64,000 bases of DNA, from assembly GCA_025617375.2 (NCBI GenBank), contig JAMYGW020000006.1, positions 1,617,001-1,681,000 of the forward strand, in the 5' to 3' direction. The notes beneath the pieces are model-generated. The model saw nothing but the letters and a program-made list of their open reading frames with translations. It was not told the DNA's origin and did no database searches. The position numbers were made by a program, and so were the translations under genes. Shown here one piece after another: positions 1 through 10,364 of this stretch (position 1 is the stretch's first letter; each line of letters starts with the position of its first letter). This DNA comes from Acarospora socialis. Its lineage: Eukaryota; Ascomycota; Lecanoromycetes; Acarosporales; Acarosporaceae.

Positions 1-2
1 AT

Positions 3-659
3 GCCAGCCAAGAGTCCATCTATTCCTTGACGCATATCCAGCGAGAGGAGCCAATACCAGCAGGATCTGGAAGTCACGGTCATTCTCAGGAACAGGGCTC
101 ATCAGTCCTTGGCGCAGCTTCACCAGGGACCTTGTCCGCCATGCAATACTCTCTTTCAAAGGACTTCTCAAACACATCCATAACGCATAGGTTTCCGCAT
201 TTCGAACCACGCCCGTCGAGTGCCATCACCGCAATCCACCCTTCACCAGGGCAAGGGCTGTCACCTCGTGCAGATGACCAGTCTCTTCGTCCTTCTCAGC
301 TTACCGAAGAGGACGGCGATACGCTCTTTGCGCTTATCCGACGCGAACAATCTGCGCGCAAGATCCTGGAACAGCAAGTCCTCCGTCTCGAGCAAGAGCT
401 CCACAGCATTCGATCTTCATACATCCAAGAAACGGGACGTCCACATCTTACCTCGCTCCCGAGCTTTGCCATTCACTCACCGGGATTTGTGGTGAGACCG
501 AGACAGCAGCGGCAGGGCAGCGAATTTGACGGTAGGCTGAGAAGCAAGAGATCGGTGGGTGATGTGGGTGAGGAGACGGACACAGATGAAAACTCTCAAG
601 ACGTCTTCGAGACGCCGAAAGAGAGGACTGAATTCGAGCCTGGTGGATTTTTTTTTTAA
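3..659 (+). CDS. 3' end of an unidentified gene, coiled-coil C-terminus
   Basis: The frame is open from the window edge and ends at TAA 657-659, so only the C-terminal ~219 codons are visible. The protein is Ser/Pro-rich, then has a heptad-like Leu/Glu/Gln segment of about 40 residues (around 320-440 nt) that looks like a short coiled coil. Its tail is acidic and Lys/Arg-rich. I see no catalytic motif and do not recognise the family. The stop codon lies inside a run of ten T residues, so the last residues (GGFFF) depend on homopolymer accuracy. The domain that would identify this gene is upstream of the window. It could be a regulatory or scaffold protein; that is a guess from composition only. 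Confidence 0.6.
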   Translation, partial: ASQESIYSLTHIQREEPIPAGSGSHGHSQEQGSSVLGAASPGTLSAMQYSLSKDFSNTSITHRFPHFEPRPSSAITAIHPSPGQGLSPRADDQSLRPSQLTEEDGDTLFALIRREQSARKILEQQVLRLEQELHSIRSSYIQETGRPHLTSLPSFAIHSPGFVVRPRQQRQGSEFDGRLRSKRSVGDVGEETDTDENSQDVFETPKERTEFEPGGFFF

Positions 660-814
660 GATACATTCTTTTGATTGGAGTGATGATCTAGCGTCGTCAG
701 CCTGGAGCTTGACACACATACAGCGGAGTTCAGAGGGACGGTTGGCGCATATATACCAGCAATGAGATACATGTCAGCGGTTACAGCATTTTGAAGAAAG
801 GAGAAAGCGCGACG

Positions 815-844
815 GCATGCTTGGGAATAGCATGCTTGGGAATA
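815..844. repeat. Two tandem copies of a 15-bp unit
   Basis: The unit GCATGCTTGGGAATA occurs twice with no spacer, between the first gene and the peroxidase gene. No further copies were seen nearby. Confidence 0.8.
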
Positions 845-1108
845 TTAGTAATACATAGACGCGAGATGATTTTGAACACCGAAACGTTCCTGTAAATTAC
901 CATGTCCGCATCTGAATCGCCCAAGCTTCGTGACAAAATACTGCTCTAGAAATTCATATTGCATGTGAATTTCAACGTCGCACATGCCTCGGTGCGAAAG
1001 CGAACTTTTGCCCCACGATGACGCGCATCAGAAAGACCCTGCATTACTAATGACGAGTTGGATACCGAAAATATTACTCCAAAGGTCGCTGCCGGCCTCT
1101 GAACATTT

Positions 1109-1831
1109 ATGCAAGCCTCTCGGTCCCTCTTCCAGGCCAGTATCAAGATCGGAAACCAAACAGCGGCGACCGGCATCAGCAAAAGTAGGCCATTCTTAAA
1201 CAACTGGGCATCCGATCAGCAAGGACAAGAACAGAAGAGAAAAATGTCCTCCGCAACAAGCTTCTATGACTTCAAACCCCTAGACAGTGCGTCTCCGCCA
1301 CCTGCACCACTCATCCTCCCGCCCGAGGCGAACCAGCTGACAAGAAGTACAGAGCGAGGCGAACCCTACCCGCTCTCGACCCTCCGCAACAAAGTCGTCC
1401 TCGTCGTCAACACCGCCTCCAAATGCGGCTTCACCCCCCAATTCGCCGGCCTCGAGAAGCTCTACAAATCCGTGTCGGCCCAATACCCGGACTCGTTCGT
1501 CATCCTCGGCTTCCCCTGCAACCAATTCGCCAACCAGGACCCGGGCTCCAACGACACCATCCAGGACTTCTGCCAGCTCAACTACGGCGTCACCTTCCCC
1601 GTCCTCGGCAAGACGGACGTCAACGGCGACAAGGCCGAGCCGGTCTTCGAGTGGTTGAAGAAGGAGAAGCCCGGCCTCATGGGCTTGAAGCGGATCAAGT
1701 GGAACTTCGAGAAGTTTTTGGTCGGCAGGGATGGGGTGGTTAAGGCAAGGTGGGCGAGCACGTCGAAGCCGGAGAGCTTGGAGGCGGCTATTTTGGAGGA
1801 GTTGAAGAGGGGGGAGAAGGCGGCGTTATGA
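1109..1831 (+). CDS. Glutathione peroxidase-like thiol peroxidase (Gpx/Hyr1 type)
   Basis: Reduces hydroperoxides using thioredoxin or glutathione; yeast Hyr1/Gpx3 also senses peroxide for Yap1 (family knowledge). Seen: the peroxidatic-Cys motif NTASKCGF, the FPCNQFANQDPG motif, FCQLNYGVTFP carrying the likely resolving Cys, and KWNFEKFLV near the end. An in-frame intron lies at 1287-1352: donor GTGCGT, branch-like CTGAC, acceptor TACAG. Removing its 66 nt restores the family sequence DFKPLDKRGEPYPL. The model is join(1109..1286,1353..1831). There are two in-frame starts: ATG 1109, with T at -3, adds 45 residues that are basic and Ser/Thr-rich, like a mitochondrial presequence; ATG 1244, with A at -3, gives the usual 173-residue cytosolic form. 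Both may be used. Confidence 0.92.
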   Translation: MQASRSLFQASIKIGNQTAATGISKSRPFLNNWASDQQGQEQKRKMSSATSFYDFKPLDSASPPPAPLILPPEANQLTRSTERGEPYPLSTLRNKVVLVVNTASKCGFTPQFAGLEKLYKSVSAQYPDSFVILGFPCNQFANQDPGSNDTIQDFCQLNYGVTFPVLGKTDVNGDKAEPVFEWLKKEKPGLMGLKRIKWNFEKFLVGRDGVVKARWASTSKPESLEAAILEELKRGEKAAL

Positions 1832-3284
1832 AGGAGGTGGAGGACGGACTGGTTTTTCAGGCGTAGGTAGGGAATTATAGACTTATTCTTAATATGCGCG
1901 GTCGTTTCTGGGCGCGATTGCAAGCGCGTAGCTTGGATGGCGGCGTTGATAGGGCCGCATAATACTTTCCCTGCATAAGAACAACGTCCATACACGTGTT
2001 CTCTAGTCAATCATAGTACTCATATAGTATGGTATCATCAGATCTTTTCCATTGGTGACATCTTGTGAAGGTGTACCAGCATTGCTACCGCTCAGACGTA
2101 CACAAAAGCCCCGTGCTCAGCAGAAACGTAGGGTGCTCTGCTTAGTCATCCTCCGTATAACCAGCCACTGTCTCGAGGATAATGACTCCTGACAGGATCT
2201 AATCATCCGCAGAGGCGAACTGTAACACCCACTCAACGTTCGTAAAGCCAGAACAAACGAATGCGATATGATTTAAGTCATACTCTTTGGATGTTGTCCT
2301 CAAACAGTCTTTTCGCTTTGGAAGGCGTTGTGACAATTCGCTCTGCTATCTCTTGACTGCCTTCTCTGGTTCTGGTTTCAAGTGGGGTGCCCTCGAACCG
2401 CGTTGCTCTCGGCCGAGCCATGTATACTCAAGCCTCAGCCTCTCCGTTATGTAAAAGAGTGTCGCGATGCCAGACTGTATTCATTTAGGAAGCTCATGGC
2501 TTCCAGCGATCAAGTTCGTGACTCGCACTTGGAGTCTTTTATTTTTCCAAAGATGTCCTTGTTTCCTCGATATATCAATATTTCAGGGTTTTTAAATATA
2601 GTGATCTGTTTGCGTAAAACGCTCATTCTTCGATAAGAGTTGGACTTAGAGGTTCTCTACGGAGTATATCGGCCATTCTCTCGGTAGTAGAGGTGTGGTG
2701 TCTCATCGGATATACCTGCTGCATGTTTGGAAACCGGTAGGTAAGGAGTTGCCTGAAAGATTTGGACTCCGCAATGGCCAGGACGTCAAATGGCTTGACC
2801 TTTTTTGGGTCCATTGATAACAAAGGCAACATTCAGGTGCGCATCAGGCAGTAACTGCTCACAAGTCGGTCACGTACCTTAACATAGGGTCCCCTTTGGA
2901 TGCCATGGCTGACTTCACACCTACCAAGGATTGCGAACACACGAGACTGGTGGTAATCGACGCTTGCTTTCTGCAACTAACGTTCCAAGACTTGGTTCTC
3001 AGACATCTGTGGAGATGAATTAGCCGCGTCTTCTTAAGTAGAACCACTTACAAAACCTGAAACAACCAGTACCATCCACACAATTCTTGAGTATTGAGAT
3101 ATAAGACGATAACATGGGCAATGCTAATTCCACGTTGAAGCTCACGTGTCTTCAAGTGCCCTTAATGACTTCTCCAACCCATGGGTCTCCGCGTCCAAAA
3201 ATCTAGGGTTCCTTAACAACCACTACCGCCTCAAGCAACGATAGCTATCAATACCGTTCTCGAGGAGAAGAATAACCACCAACC
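1832..3284. other. Intergenic, no gene recognised
   Basis: About 1.45 kb between the peroxidase and the small secreted protein. Only short scattered open frames without recognisable motifs or plausible splice partners are present. I see no RNA gene or transposon signature. Confidence 0.5.
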
Positions 3285-3812
3285 ATGCTCCTCGCTTTCC
3301 TCGCCCTCATCTCGCTTCCACCCTCAGTCTCACTCACCGAGCCTCCTCGAATACTCCCCCGCGCAGATTTCCGATGCTGGGAACATAGCAACTCCATCAC
3401 GGGCCACTTGGACACCGTCAGCAGGAGCGACTGCGCCACCGCCCTCAAGCGCATCATCAGCGCCGACAAAGCAAAAGCCCCAATGGTTTTCAGCCGTTCG
3501 CCCGACGTTGGCTACCGTGTGCCCGACCGATTTGAAGCCGGCACCTGCATCATCCAGATCGACATATCGCCAGCAAGCAAAAGCCAGGAAGTCCAGATGC
3601 CAATGGAGTCGGTGGTGGGTGCGGCGTTGCATATCATGGACAACTGTATAAAGGATGAGCCCTTAAAGACGGGGCTGGGCGGTCACGTCATCACTCTCTC
3701 GCGGATTGATCCTGAAAATTCTCTTAACGTGTTTATTTTTGGGCAGCCTGTGCGTCCTACTCCGCGGATGCCCTTCTTGTATAGTTCGAATCCGGATACT
3801 AGTCAGCAATAG
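3285..3812 (+). CDS. Small secreted cysteine-containing protein, function unknown
   Basis: 175 codons. Residues 1-17 form a classical signal peptide (MLLAFLALISLPPSVSL). The rest is a small hydrophilic domain with four cysteines, in RCWEH, SDCATAL, GTCIIQID and DNCIKD. The spacing and the YRVP...GTCIIQIDI stretch resemble an anonymous family of secreted proteins common in filamentous ascomycetes, often counted among effector candidates. The four cysteines could form two disulfides. The start ATG has a good context (CCAACCATG). No intron is needed. There is no catalytic motif, so the function is not assigned. Confidence 0.75.
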   Translation: MLLAFLALISLPPSVSLTEPPRILPRADFRCWEHSNSITGHLDTVSRSDCATALKRIISADKAKAPMVFSRSPDVGYRVPDRFEAGTCIIQIDISPASKSQEVQMPMESVVGAALHIMDNCIKDEPLKTGLGGHVITLSRIDPENSLNVFIFGQPVRPTPRMPFLYSSNPDTSQQ

Positions 3813-4320
3813 CTCAGCTTTGGTCTCGAGGCTAGTGATAATCTGGCATAACGAATCAAGAAATGGTTCTATTGATACCGTGTACACCTGAGAAGCCTTT
3901 ACAGAAACCCAACCTTTCGACAGCTTCTTAGCCTGAACTAGCGTTGGGCTGACCACTGCTCTTGGTTTGGAACTCCAGTGCCTTTTCTCAATGCTCTCTC
4001 ACACTACTCATACGGTTTCAAATGCATTGAGTGATCTCGCTATACACAGTCCGAGATCCAATGCGTGGCCATTAAAGAGCAGTGGCGCGCCTGGAGTATG
4101 CTAATCAGTACTCCTCAGAGGATCGGTTGAGGGAAGCAAGACAACTCATATCCGACGAACGTTGGCAAAGCCATAAAGCAACGAGCATAGCCCTCATACG
4201 GAAATATGATACGCTTCTTTGACTAAGTTCAGGTACTTCTTCCTACTATCAATATCTTTCGATCACAATGTATCTTCGGACCATCGAAGCTCGTACCCGA
4301 AGACAGTACGTCTCAACAGC
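3813..4320. other. Convergent intergenic region
   Basis: About 500 bp between the 3' ends of the secreted-protein gene (+) and the EFM7-like gene (-). It presumably holds both 3' UTRs. I see nothing else. Confidence 0.5.
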
Positions 4321-5242
4321 TCATCCTACAACCATTTCAGCGGCCGCTCTTCGCCCATTGGAGGAGGCAACAACACTTACTCCCGGATCTTCCTCAAACA
4401 TGACTTCGTCCATTGTCCTCTTGAGGACGGTCTCCACCGTGAAGCCCGCCTCTCTCGCCAGGTCGAAGAACGCCAGATCCTTTTCGAACAACCAGGGTCG
4501 ATACGGCGTGAAGAAGACCAACGCTCTCGAGTCCCCATCTCTCTTCATAAGCTGCGCGACACTCGAGATTAGCTTGCGGTGCTCGGAGTGATTGAACAAA
4601 ACATCCGCGAGGATGAGAAGGTCGAAGCCGGCGGATCCAGGGTGTAGGAATGATGTCAGCTGCTGCGGTGACGCTCCCCATAAGTAGCCCTAGTTTCCTT
4701 AGCGGCCAAGTCCGGAAATCATATAGCTCTGCGGACCTCAGCGTGTATATTACAGCGTTCAGGCAACTGGCCACAATTCGAGATGTTGAAGTGCAGATTC
4801 TCCACCAGAGCCGCATCCGGATAATCCGTTACGACGACCTGCCCGAGTCAACTCGTCGTCCACCCAGTACCCTCACATCACCCACTAACCGTCCGAGCCC
4901 CTCTCACCGCGCAAACCAAACTCGGCAGCCCCGCCCCGGCACCCAGCTCCAGCACATCTTTTCCCACGATTAAACGATTCGCGTGTTCCTCAAGATATTC
5001 TGACACGACCCGTCCGGCGTTCCAGAGCAGGTGTCCCTTACAACGTGTTAGCCGACGGGCCTTCGACGGCGCTGGAGTGTACTCTTTACCCACAGTGGAT
5101 TGTGTCCCACGAGACGTAATTTTAGCACTTCGCCCGAGAGCAAGGTGTGCTCGGCGTAGGTCGGCGGTTTTGGTGGTTCGTAGTAGCCTTCCGGCTCGCG
5201 GAAGAGGGTGGCGTCGAGGGGCGATTCGTCGTCGGAGACCAT
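4321..5242 (-). CDS. EFM7: Protein N-terminal and lysine methyltransferase, Efm7/Nnt1 family
   Basis: SAM-dependent methyltransferase. The yeast homologue Efm7 methylates the N-terminus and Lys3 of translation elongation factor eEF1A (family knowledge). Rebuilt as complement(join(4321..4689,4737..4838,4890..5036,5090..5242)), 256 residues, close to yeast's 261. Seen: YYEPPKPPTYAEH near the N-terminus, LRLVGHNPLW|GHLLWNAG across intron 1, the SAM-binding motif I VLELGAGAGLPSLV, VTDYPD after intron 2, and LILADVLFNHSEH followed by FFTPYRPW. All three introns are phase 0 and 47-53 bp. Intron 3 has an unusual GTCCGC donor, chosen because it joins NIHAE to GYLWGA as in relatives. Not visible as one open frame. 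Confidence 0.9.
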
Positions 5243-6371
5243 GCTGGGGAGCTCGTATGTATGGAGACGGTTTGTCGGCGGGTAGGGTTCGTGATTCGCG
5301 GCCAGGGAAGTCCTGCTTCGGAAATCGCTCAGGGCGTCTTAGAGGTCGCCATGTCAATGATTGAACGAAGAATGCGTCTCTCGGCACAAGATCACTGCAG
5401 CTGGTGAAAACTACAGTAACCTTTTCCTACGATCTAATAATACAGTAGGTTTTATGAGATCCATCGTGAGCCTCACATCCGCCTGCCCAGTGATCGTCGC
5501 ACAAGCCCCACATAGCTGCTGTGCTATGTAAGTGGCACAACAGCAATCAGCCTTATCAACCGTTCTCAGACGCTTCTACTTCGTAAGTCTGACCGGTGCT
5601 CTCATCTCACCAATGCCTCGTCCGTTCCACCAAGTCCGGGACGATTACCTTAGTGATCCGGGGTCTCACATCATCCAGGTCACTGAACACGAGGAAAGCA
5701 ATGGGTGTCAAACTGGCAGGCGAATCAGTCTTTACAACACCCACCGAGCTTCTTACAATTGCCCTTATCAGCGACAGCTGTCTCCGCGCGGTTCTGCGCT
5801 GCCGTTTACTTTCAAGCTTGGGCACGGCTCCATCAATTGTTATCGACTTGTTATCCGCGATGACAACAGCTCTGACATAAACACTAAATAGCGTCGCCTG
5901 TATTGTTGTTGTGAAATCACAGTCCGGATGATTCTCTAGGGTCCGATCTCGGTCTTCGGAACTGGAGAGGTCGATTCGGTTGGATGGTGGGGTGTTTGAC
6001 TCGCGCTAAGGACGCTCTCTTGAGAATCGACCGCGTGTGACTCGATGCTGAGAAAGCATTTTTGTCTTTCTTACAATATCTTATTATTACTTATTGTCTA
6101 TGCGCTCCGTCCGCCATTCGATGCTTTGCTGTCTTGTACTGTACATATTGTGTGAATTGGCTATGTCGTAAATAGATCGCTATCTGCTTCTATATATCTG
6201 TGCATACTTCTTATACCTTTGTTTCTTTGACCTCCTCCGCTCTCTGTTTTCCCCAAGGCAAAGACATACTTACCAATGATACTATAACGCTCCGACCACC
6301 TACCTTGGTACTAACAAGCGTCGAGAGTGCCAGACCGGTCACTTACCAATAGGGAAAATCCTCAAGCAGCC
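5243..6371. other. Divergent promoter region between EFM7-like and IDO genes
   Basis: About 1.1 kb upstream of both genes, so it should hold both promoters. The last 250 bp before the IDO start are pyrimidine-rich, as is usual for fungal promoters. Small open frames at 5532-5891 and 5596-5880 lack support. Confidence 0.5.
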
Positions 6372-7907
6372 ATGCTGCCACCCATTCCGCTCCTCTCTGA
6401 CTTCGACATCTCACCGGACAATGGCTTCTTACCGACAGAGCTACCATTGGAACTCCTCCCGGACCCATACTACCACAAATGGGAGGCGATAGTGGGCAAC
6501 TTGCAAGCACTACTGCTGAGTAAGAGACTCAGAGGTGTCGTGGAAAGGCTACCGATACTCTCCACTACCAGACTGAAGCATGCGTCGGAGTGGCGGAGGG
6601 CCTATATGCTCCTTGCTTTCATGACACATGCTTACATCTGGGGTGGAGACAAACCGCAAGAGGTAAAATGCTGCTGCACTTCGATCATGGTGGTATATAC
6701 ACTGACCTTAGCGCAGAGAGTACCACAGTCCATATCGGTACCACTCCTCACGGTGTGCGCTCAACTCGAGTTACCTCCTGTAGCAACGTATGCGGGTGTC
6801 GTCCTATGGAACTTTAAACCGATCTTCTCCGACGAGCCTATCGATCGTCTCGAAAATCTATCTACACTTACCACATTCACCGGTTCCCTCGATGAGTCTT
6901 GGTTTTACCTGGTTTCGGTCGCCATCGAGGCCCGAGGAGGACCCATAATACCGCTGATGCTTGATGCAATCGCTGCAGCCCGTATCAATGACAGCAGGAC
7001 GGTGACGGAATGTCTACACACATTCGCGGAGCGGCTGGACGAGCTGGGTAGTTTGCTACAGAGGATGTACGAGAACTGCGATCCACATGTCTTCTATCAT
7101 CGCATAAGGCCCTTCCTAGCCGGCAGTAAGAATATGGCGGATGCGGGCCTACCGAACGGGGTTATTTACGAGGATGGCAGCGGGCACGAGACATACAGGC
7201 AATACGGTGGTGGCAGCAATGCACAGAGCTCGCTCATACAGTTCTTTGACATCGTTCTTGGCGTCGAGCATCGTCCAACGGGCCAGAAACGTGATGAGAG
7301 CTCAGAAAGCGAACAAGAGGGCACCGCACCTCCGCCACGACATAACTTCATTCAAGACATGCGGTCCTACATGCCCGGTCCCCATCGGCGGTTCCTCGAG
7401 CACGTCTCCAGTGTAGCAAACATCAGAGAGTACGTGGAATCTCACAAGTCGAACCGGGCTCTGAGTATTGCATACGATGCTTGTTTGGCCATGCTACGAG
7501 CGTTGAGGGACAAACACATCCAGATGGTCTCGCGATACATTATCGTCAAATCACGGGAGTCCAGATCCAACACGCGGTCCATCAGCCCTCGGGCGGCCCC
7601 ACAACCCATCAACATCGCATCCGCTTCCAAGCAGCAGGGGAAGGAAGTCAGGCCAGGAAGCAAGAAACTGAGGGGTACCGGCGGCACCGCACTGATACCT
7701 TTTCTGAAGCAAGCGAGGGACGAGACTGGCGAACCAGCTATTGATGCGTGGGCGAAGCGATTGCTCAGCAACGGGCCTGCCGATGGAGGCCCTAATTTTG
7801 CGGCGCTGGGCAAGATGGGCGAGCACGCTGATGGCGAGATGGAAATTGTTGGCCTGGCTGGAACATGGGCGATGGATGATAGCGAGGGGGGACTGTGTCA
7901 TTGGTGA
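6372..7907 (+). CDS. BNA2: Indoleamine 2,3-dioxygenase (BNA2/IDO type)
   Basis: Heme enzyme that opens the indole ring of tryptophan to N-formylkynurenine, the first step of the kynurenine route to NAD (family knowledge). The start is set at ATG 6372 (MLPPIPLLSDFDIS); the frame runs further upstream without an ATG. An in-frame 54-bp intron, 6663-6716 (GTAAAA...GCGCAG), must be removed, giving join(6372..6662,6717..7907), 493 residues. Seen: SEWRRAYMLLAFMTHAYIWG, ESWFYLVSVAIEARG, FYHRIRPFLAGS, and RSYMPGPHRRFLEHV, whose His (about residue 320 after splicing) is the expected proximal heme ligand. A charged, low-complexity linker precedes the C-terminal FLKQARDET segment. Several IDO paralogues are common in fungi, so the precise paralogue is uncertain. 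Confidence 0.92.
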   Translation: MLPPIPLLSDFDISPDNGFLPTELPLELLPDPYYHKWEAIVGNLQALLLSKRLRGVVERLPILSTTRLKHASEWRRAYMLLAFMTHAYIWGGDKPQEVKCCCTSIMVVYTLTLAQRVPQSISVPLLTVCAQLELPPVATYAGVVLWNFKPIFSDEPIDRLENLSTLTTFTGSLDESWFYLVSVAIEARGGPIIPLMLDAIAAARINDSRTVTECLHTFAERLDELGSLLQRMYENCDPHVFYHRIRPFLAGSKNMADAGLPNGVIYEDGSGHETYRQYGGGSNAQSSLIQFFDIVLGVEHRPTGQKRDESSESEQEGTAPPPRHNFIQDMRSYMPGPHRRFLEHVSSVANIREYVESHKSNRALSIAYDACLAMLRALRDKHIQMVSRYIIVKSRESRSNTRSISPRAAPQPINIASASKQQGKEVRPGSKKLRGTGGTALIPFLKQARDETGEPAIDAWAKRLLSNGPADGGPNFAALGKMGEHADGEMEIVGLAGTWAMDDSEGGLCHW

Positions 7908-9174
7908 GGTCTTGGATATACGAAGCCTGGTGGCCCATCGTTTTAGATATTCCTCCGATGTGGGCGACGTCAGGCGCGCGATCTTAGGAGTTATGAGGTG
8001 TTTGACATCTGAATCGGAGGCGTCGTGTACCAGCAAGGTGGTTTGGATATGATGGCGCTAAATATCCTGTATTGGGTGGACGTTCATGTTTGTATAAGGT
8101 ACGGCCTCAGAGTAAGGCAGGTGGCATATAGAAGTGCTTTGATCATAATCGTTGCGTTATGGTCTCTGTTATAATCCGCTTTTGCCCAACACAAGGAACT
8201 GCGTAAACCATCACACGCCACCGTCAAAGTTCCCATTTGTTATCCTCTACTATTCTGACTTCGTCGTTACCCTTTTTGTAGCTGGAATATTGACAGACCG
8301 TCTTAGTCGTCCAAAGAACTGGTAGGGTTGATCACCTCAATGTCCGATGAAGCTGTTAGTAACGTTAAGGCGGCAATGCATGCTTTACCCGATAGGGCAA
8401 GTTAGTCACCTGAGGCAGCAACCCCATGCTGCACCAAGACCCTCATCGTAGATATCTTAGAAGTTCCTTCATACATGATCGAAGCCTCAAGACAACAACA
8501 TCTATGTTCACCAGGATATTCTTGACACTTGAGGCTCTTACGGGAGGCTTACGTATCAACCGAATGAAAGCTCGCTTTTCCATACTAGGTCTCTGAGACA
8601 GACAATACTAAGCTCCCTCAGCGAGAAGTCTCCACCACCCACACATTAGTTCAGATCCATGTCCTCCCTTAGGATTCTATCCTTTCTTTGATCAAGATAT
8701 ATTGTTCTTGGACCTCTTTCGTATTGTTTGTCGCAGTTGTCGGGACAGCGCAGAAGCCCTATGCGACAGTGGGCAGAACCTCACCAAGCCCGGCATTGTC
8801 CTTAAACTACTGACTGACTTCAATATGGTCAACTCTCATACTTATTCTTAGGTGTCATATTGTTGTCCGCGATCGCTGAGGACACACGCCGACTTGGGTA
8901 GTTCTCGTCCGACCTATTATCTCTCCCGCCAGCTGACCTATTCTTCTATTCTATATTATCCTTGTATCGACTGCCATTGATACAGTCCTTCTTACCTCGT
9001 CCTAATTCCTCTATTTCTCTTCTCATTTTCCTCTACATCTTCTCGTCATAACTGCTCGACAAACATTACTCCTGTGACCAAGCCAGGGAATCATCTTGCC
9101 ATTACCACAAGCATTAACGAGGACTCAGCAAGGCCTTCAGCAGACTTCAAAATACTATCTTACCAAATCGCAAA
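7908..9174. other. Intergenic, STE2 promoter region
   Basis: About 1.27 kb without a recognisable gene. The 250 bp before STE2 are rich in C/T tracts, consistent with a long 5' leader. Confidence 0.5.
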
Positions 9175-10364
9175 ATGTCATCAGTAAACGGCACGGCGGC
9201 TTCTTCTGCGGCCTTCGATCCTTTCTCCCAGGTCTTTACTCTGCTCTTCCCTGACGGAACACCATTCAATGTCACTATCCCAGACTTGGATACCTTCATC
9301 CTGTACAACGTCCAAATCTGCATCAACTACAGTGCTCAGCTCGGGGCGTCAATGGTCCTCCTCGTTATCCTCCTGCTACTTACCAGAAGCGAAAAGCGTC
9401 GAGCTCCGATCTTCATCCTCAACTCTCTATCCTTGGCCCTGAACACCATAAGGAATGTTCTTCAGTGCCTCTACTTCACCGGCCCGTTTTCGGAATCGTA
9501 CGCCTACCTGGCTCAGGATTACTCCCGGGTCCCGCGATCAGCATACGCCACCTCGATTGCGGGAAATGTACTTACGCTGATGCTTCTGATCTGCCTCGAG
9601 CTCTCGCTAGTTCTCCAAACGCGGGTCGTGTGTGTCACCCTGAGAGAGCTTTACCAACACTGCATCCTCGGATGCTCAATCTCGATCGCCCTGCTAGCTG
9701 TCGGCTTCCGCTTTGCCTTGGTCGTGGAGAACTCGAAGTACATCCTCGCTGCACAGAACTTCTCGTCCTTTGAGTGGCTGGGCAGCGCCACGAACATCAC
9801 AGCGTCCATCAGCATCTGCTTCTTCTGCATCATCTTCGTCACGAAACTAGGACTCGCCTTGAACGCCAGGCGCAAGTTAGGGCTGCACCAGTTCGGGCCG
9901 ATGCAGATCATCTTCATCATGGGCTGCCAGACTCTCGTCATCCCAGGTACTTGCACTCGTAACACACCACATCGGCAATGTAGCTCCAGCTAACAAGCCT
10001 TCCAGCCATCTTCTCCATCATGCAATACTTCACCAACATCCCCGAAATGGGCTCCAACGTCCTGACGCTCGTCGCCATCTTCCTCCCGCTCTCCTCCATC
10101 TGGGCCTCTTCCACCGTCGACCCCCAGCAGCAAGGCCCGTCCAACCCCTCTCTCCGACAGAAACTCTTCGGCAGCTACACGTCCGCCTCGACCGGTCCGT
10201 TCGCCGACCGCAAAGCCTTCGCTGCTCCGCTCAGTCCCACCTCCGACACCGCGACCACACGTGTCAGCCATTCCTCCCTCCCGAGTCCCGCCAAGTCGGC
10301 TCCGCAGCACGTCTATTCGGACCTCGAGGCTCAAGGTCATCTGGGAGTAATGCGTCGGCCGTAA
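9175..10364 (+). CDS. STE2: Alpha-factor-type pheromone receptor (seven-TM GPCR, class D)
   Basis: Receptor for the peptide pheromone made by the opposite mating type; signals through a heterotrimeric G protein to the mating MAPK cascade (family knowledge). Rebuilt as join(9175..9946,10006..10364), 376 residues. The 59-bp intron (GTACTT...TTCCAG, branch GCTAAC) is phase 1. Seen: an extracellular N-terminus with NGT and NVT sequons, hydrophobic segments such as GASMVLLVILLLL, NVLTLMLLICLELSLVL, CSISIALLAVGF, SISICFFCIIFVTKL and QIIFIMGCQTLVIPAIFSI, with the conserved LPLSSIWA after TM7. The Ser/Thr-rich cytoplasmic tail fits regulation by phosphorylation. The stop overlaps a perfect GTAAGTAT donor, so a further C-terminal exon is possible. 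Confidence 0.92.
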
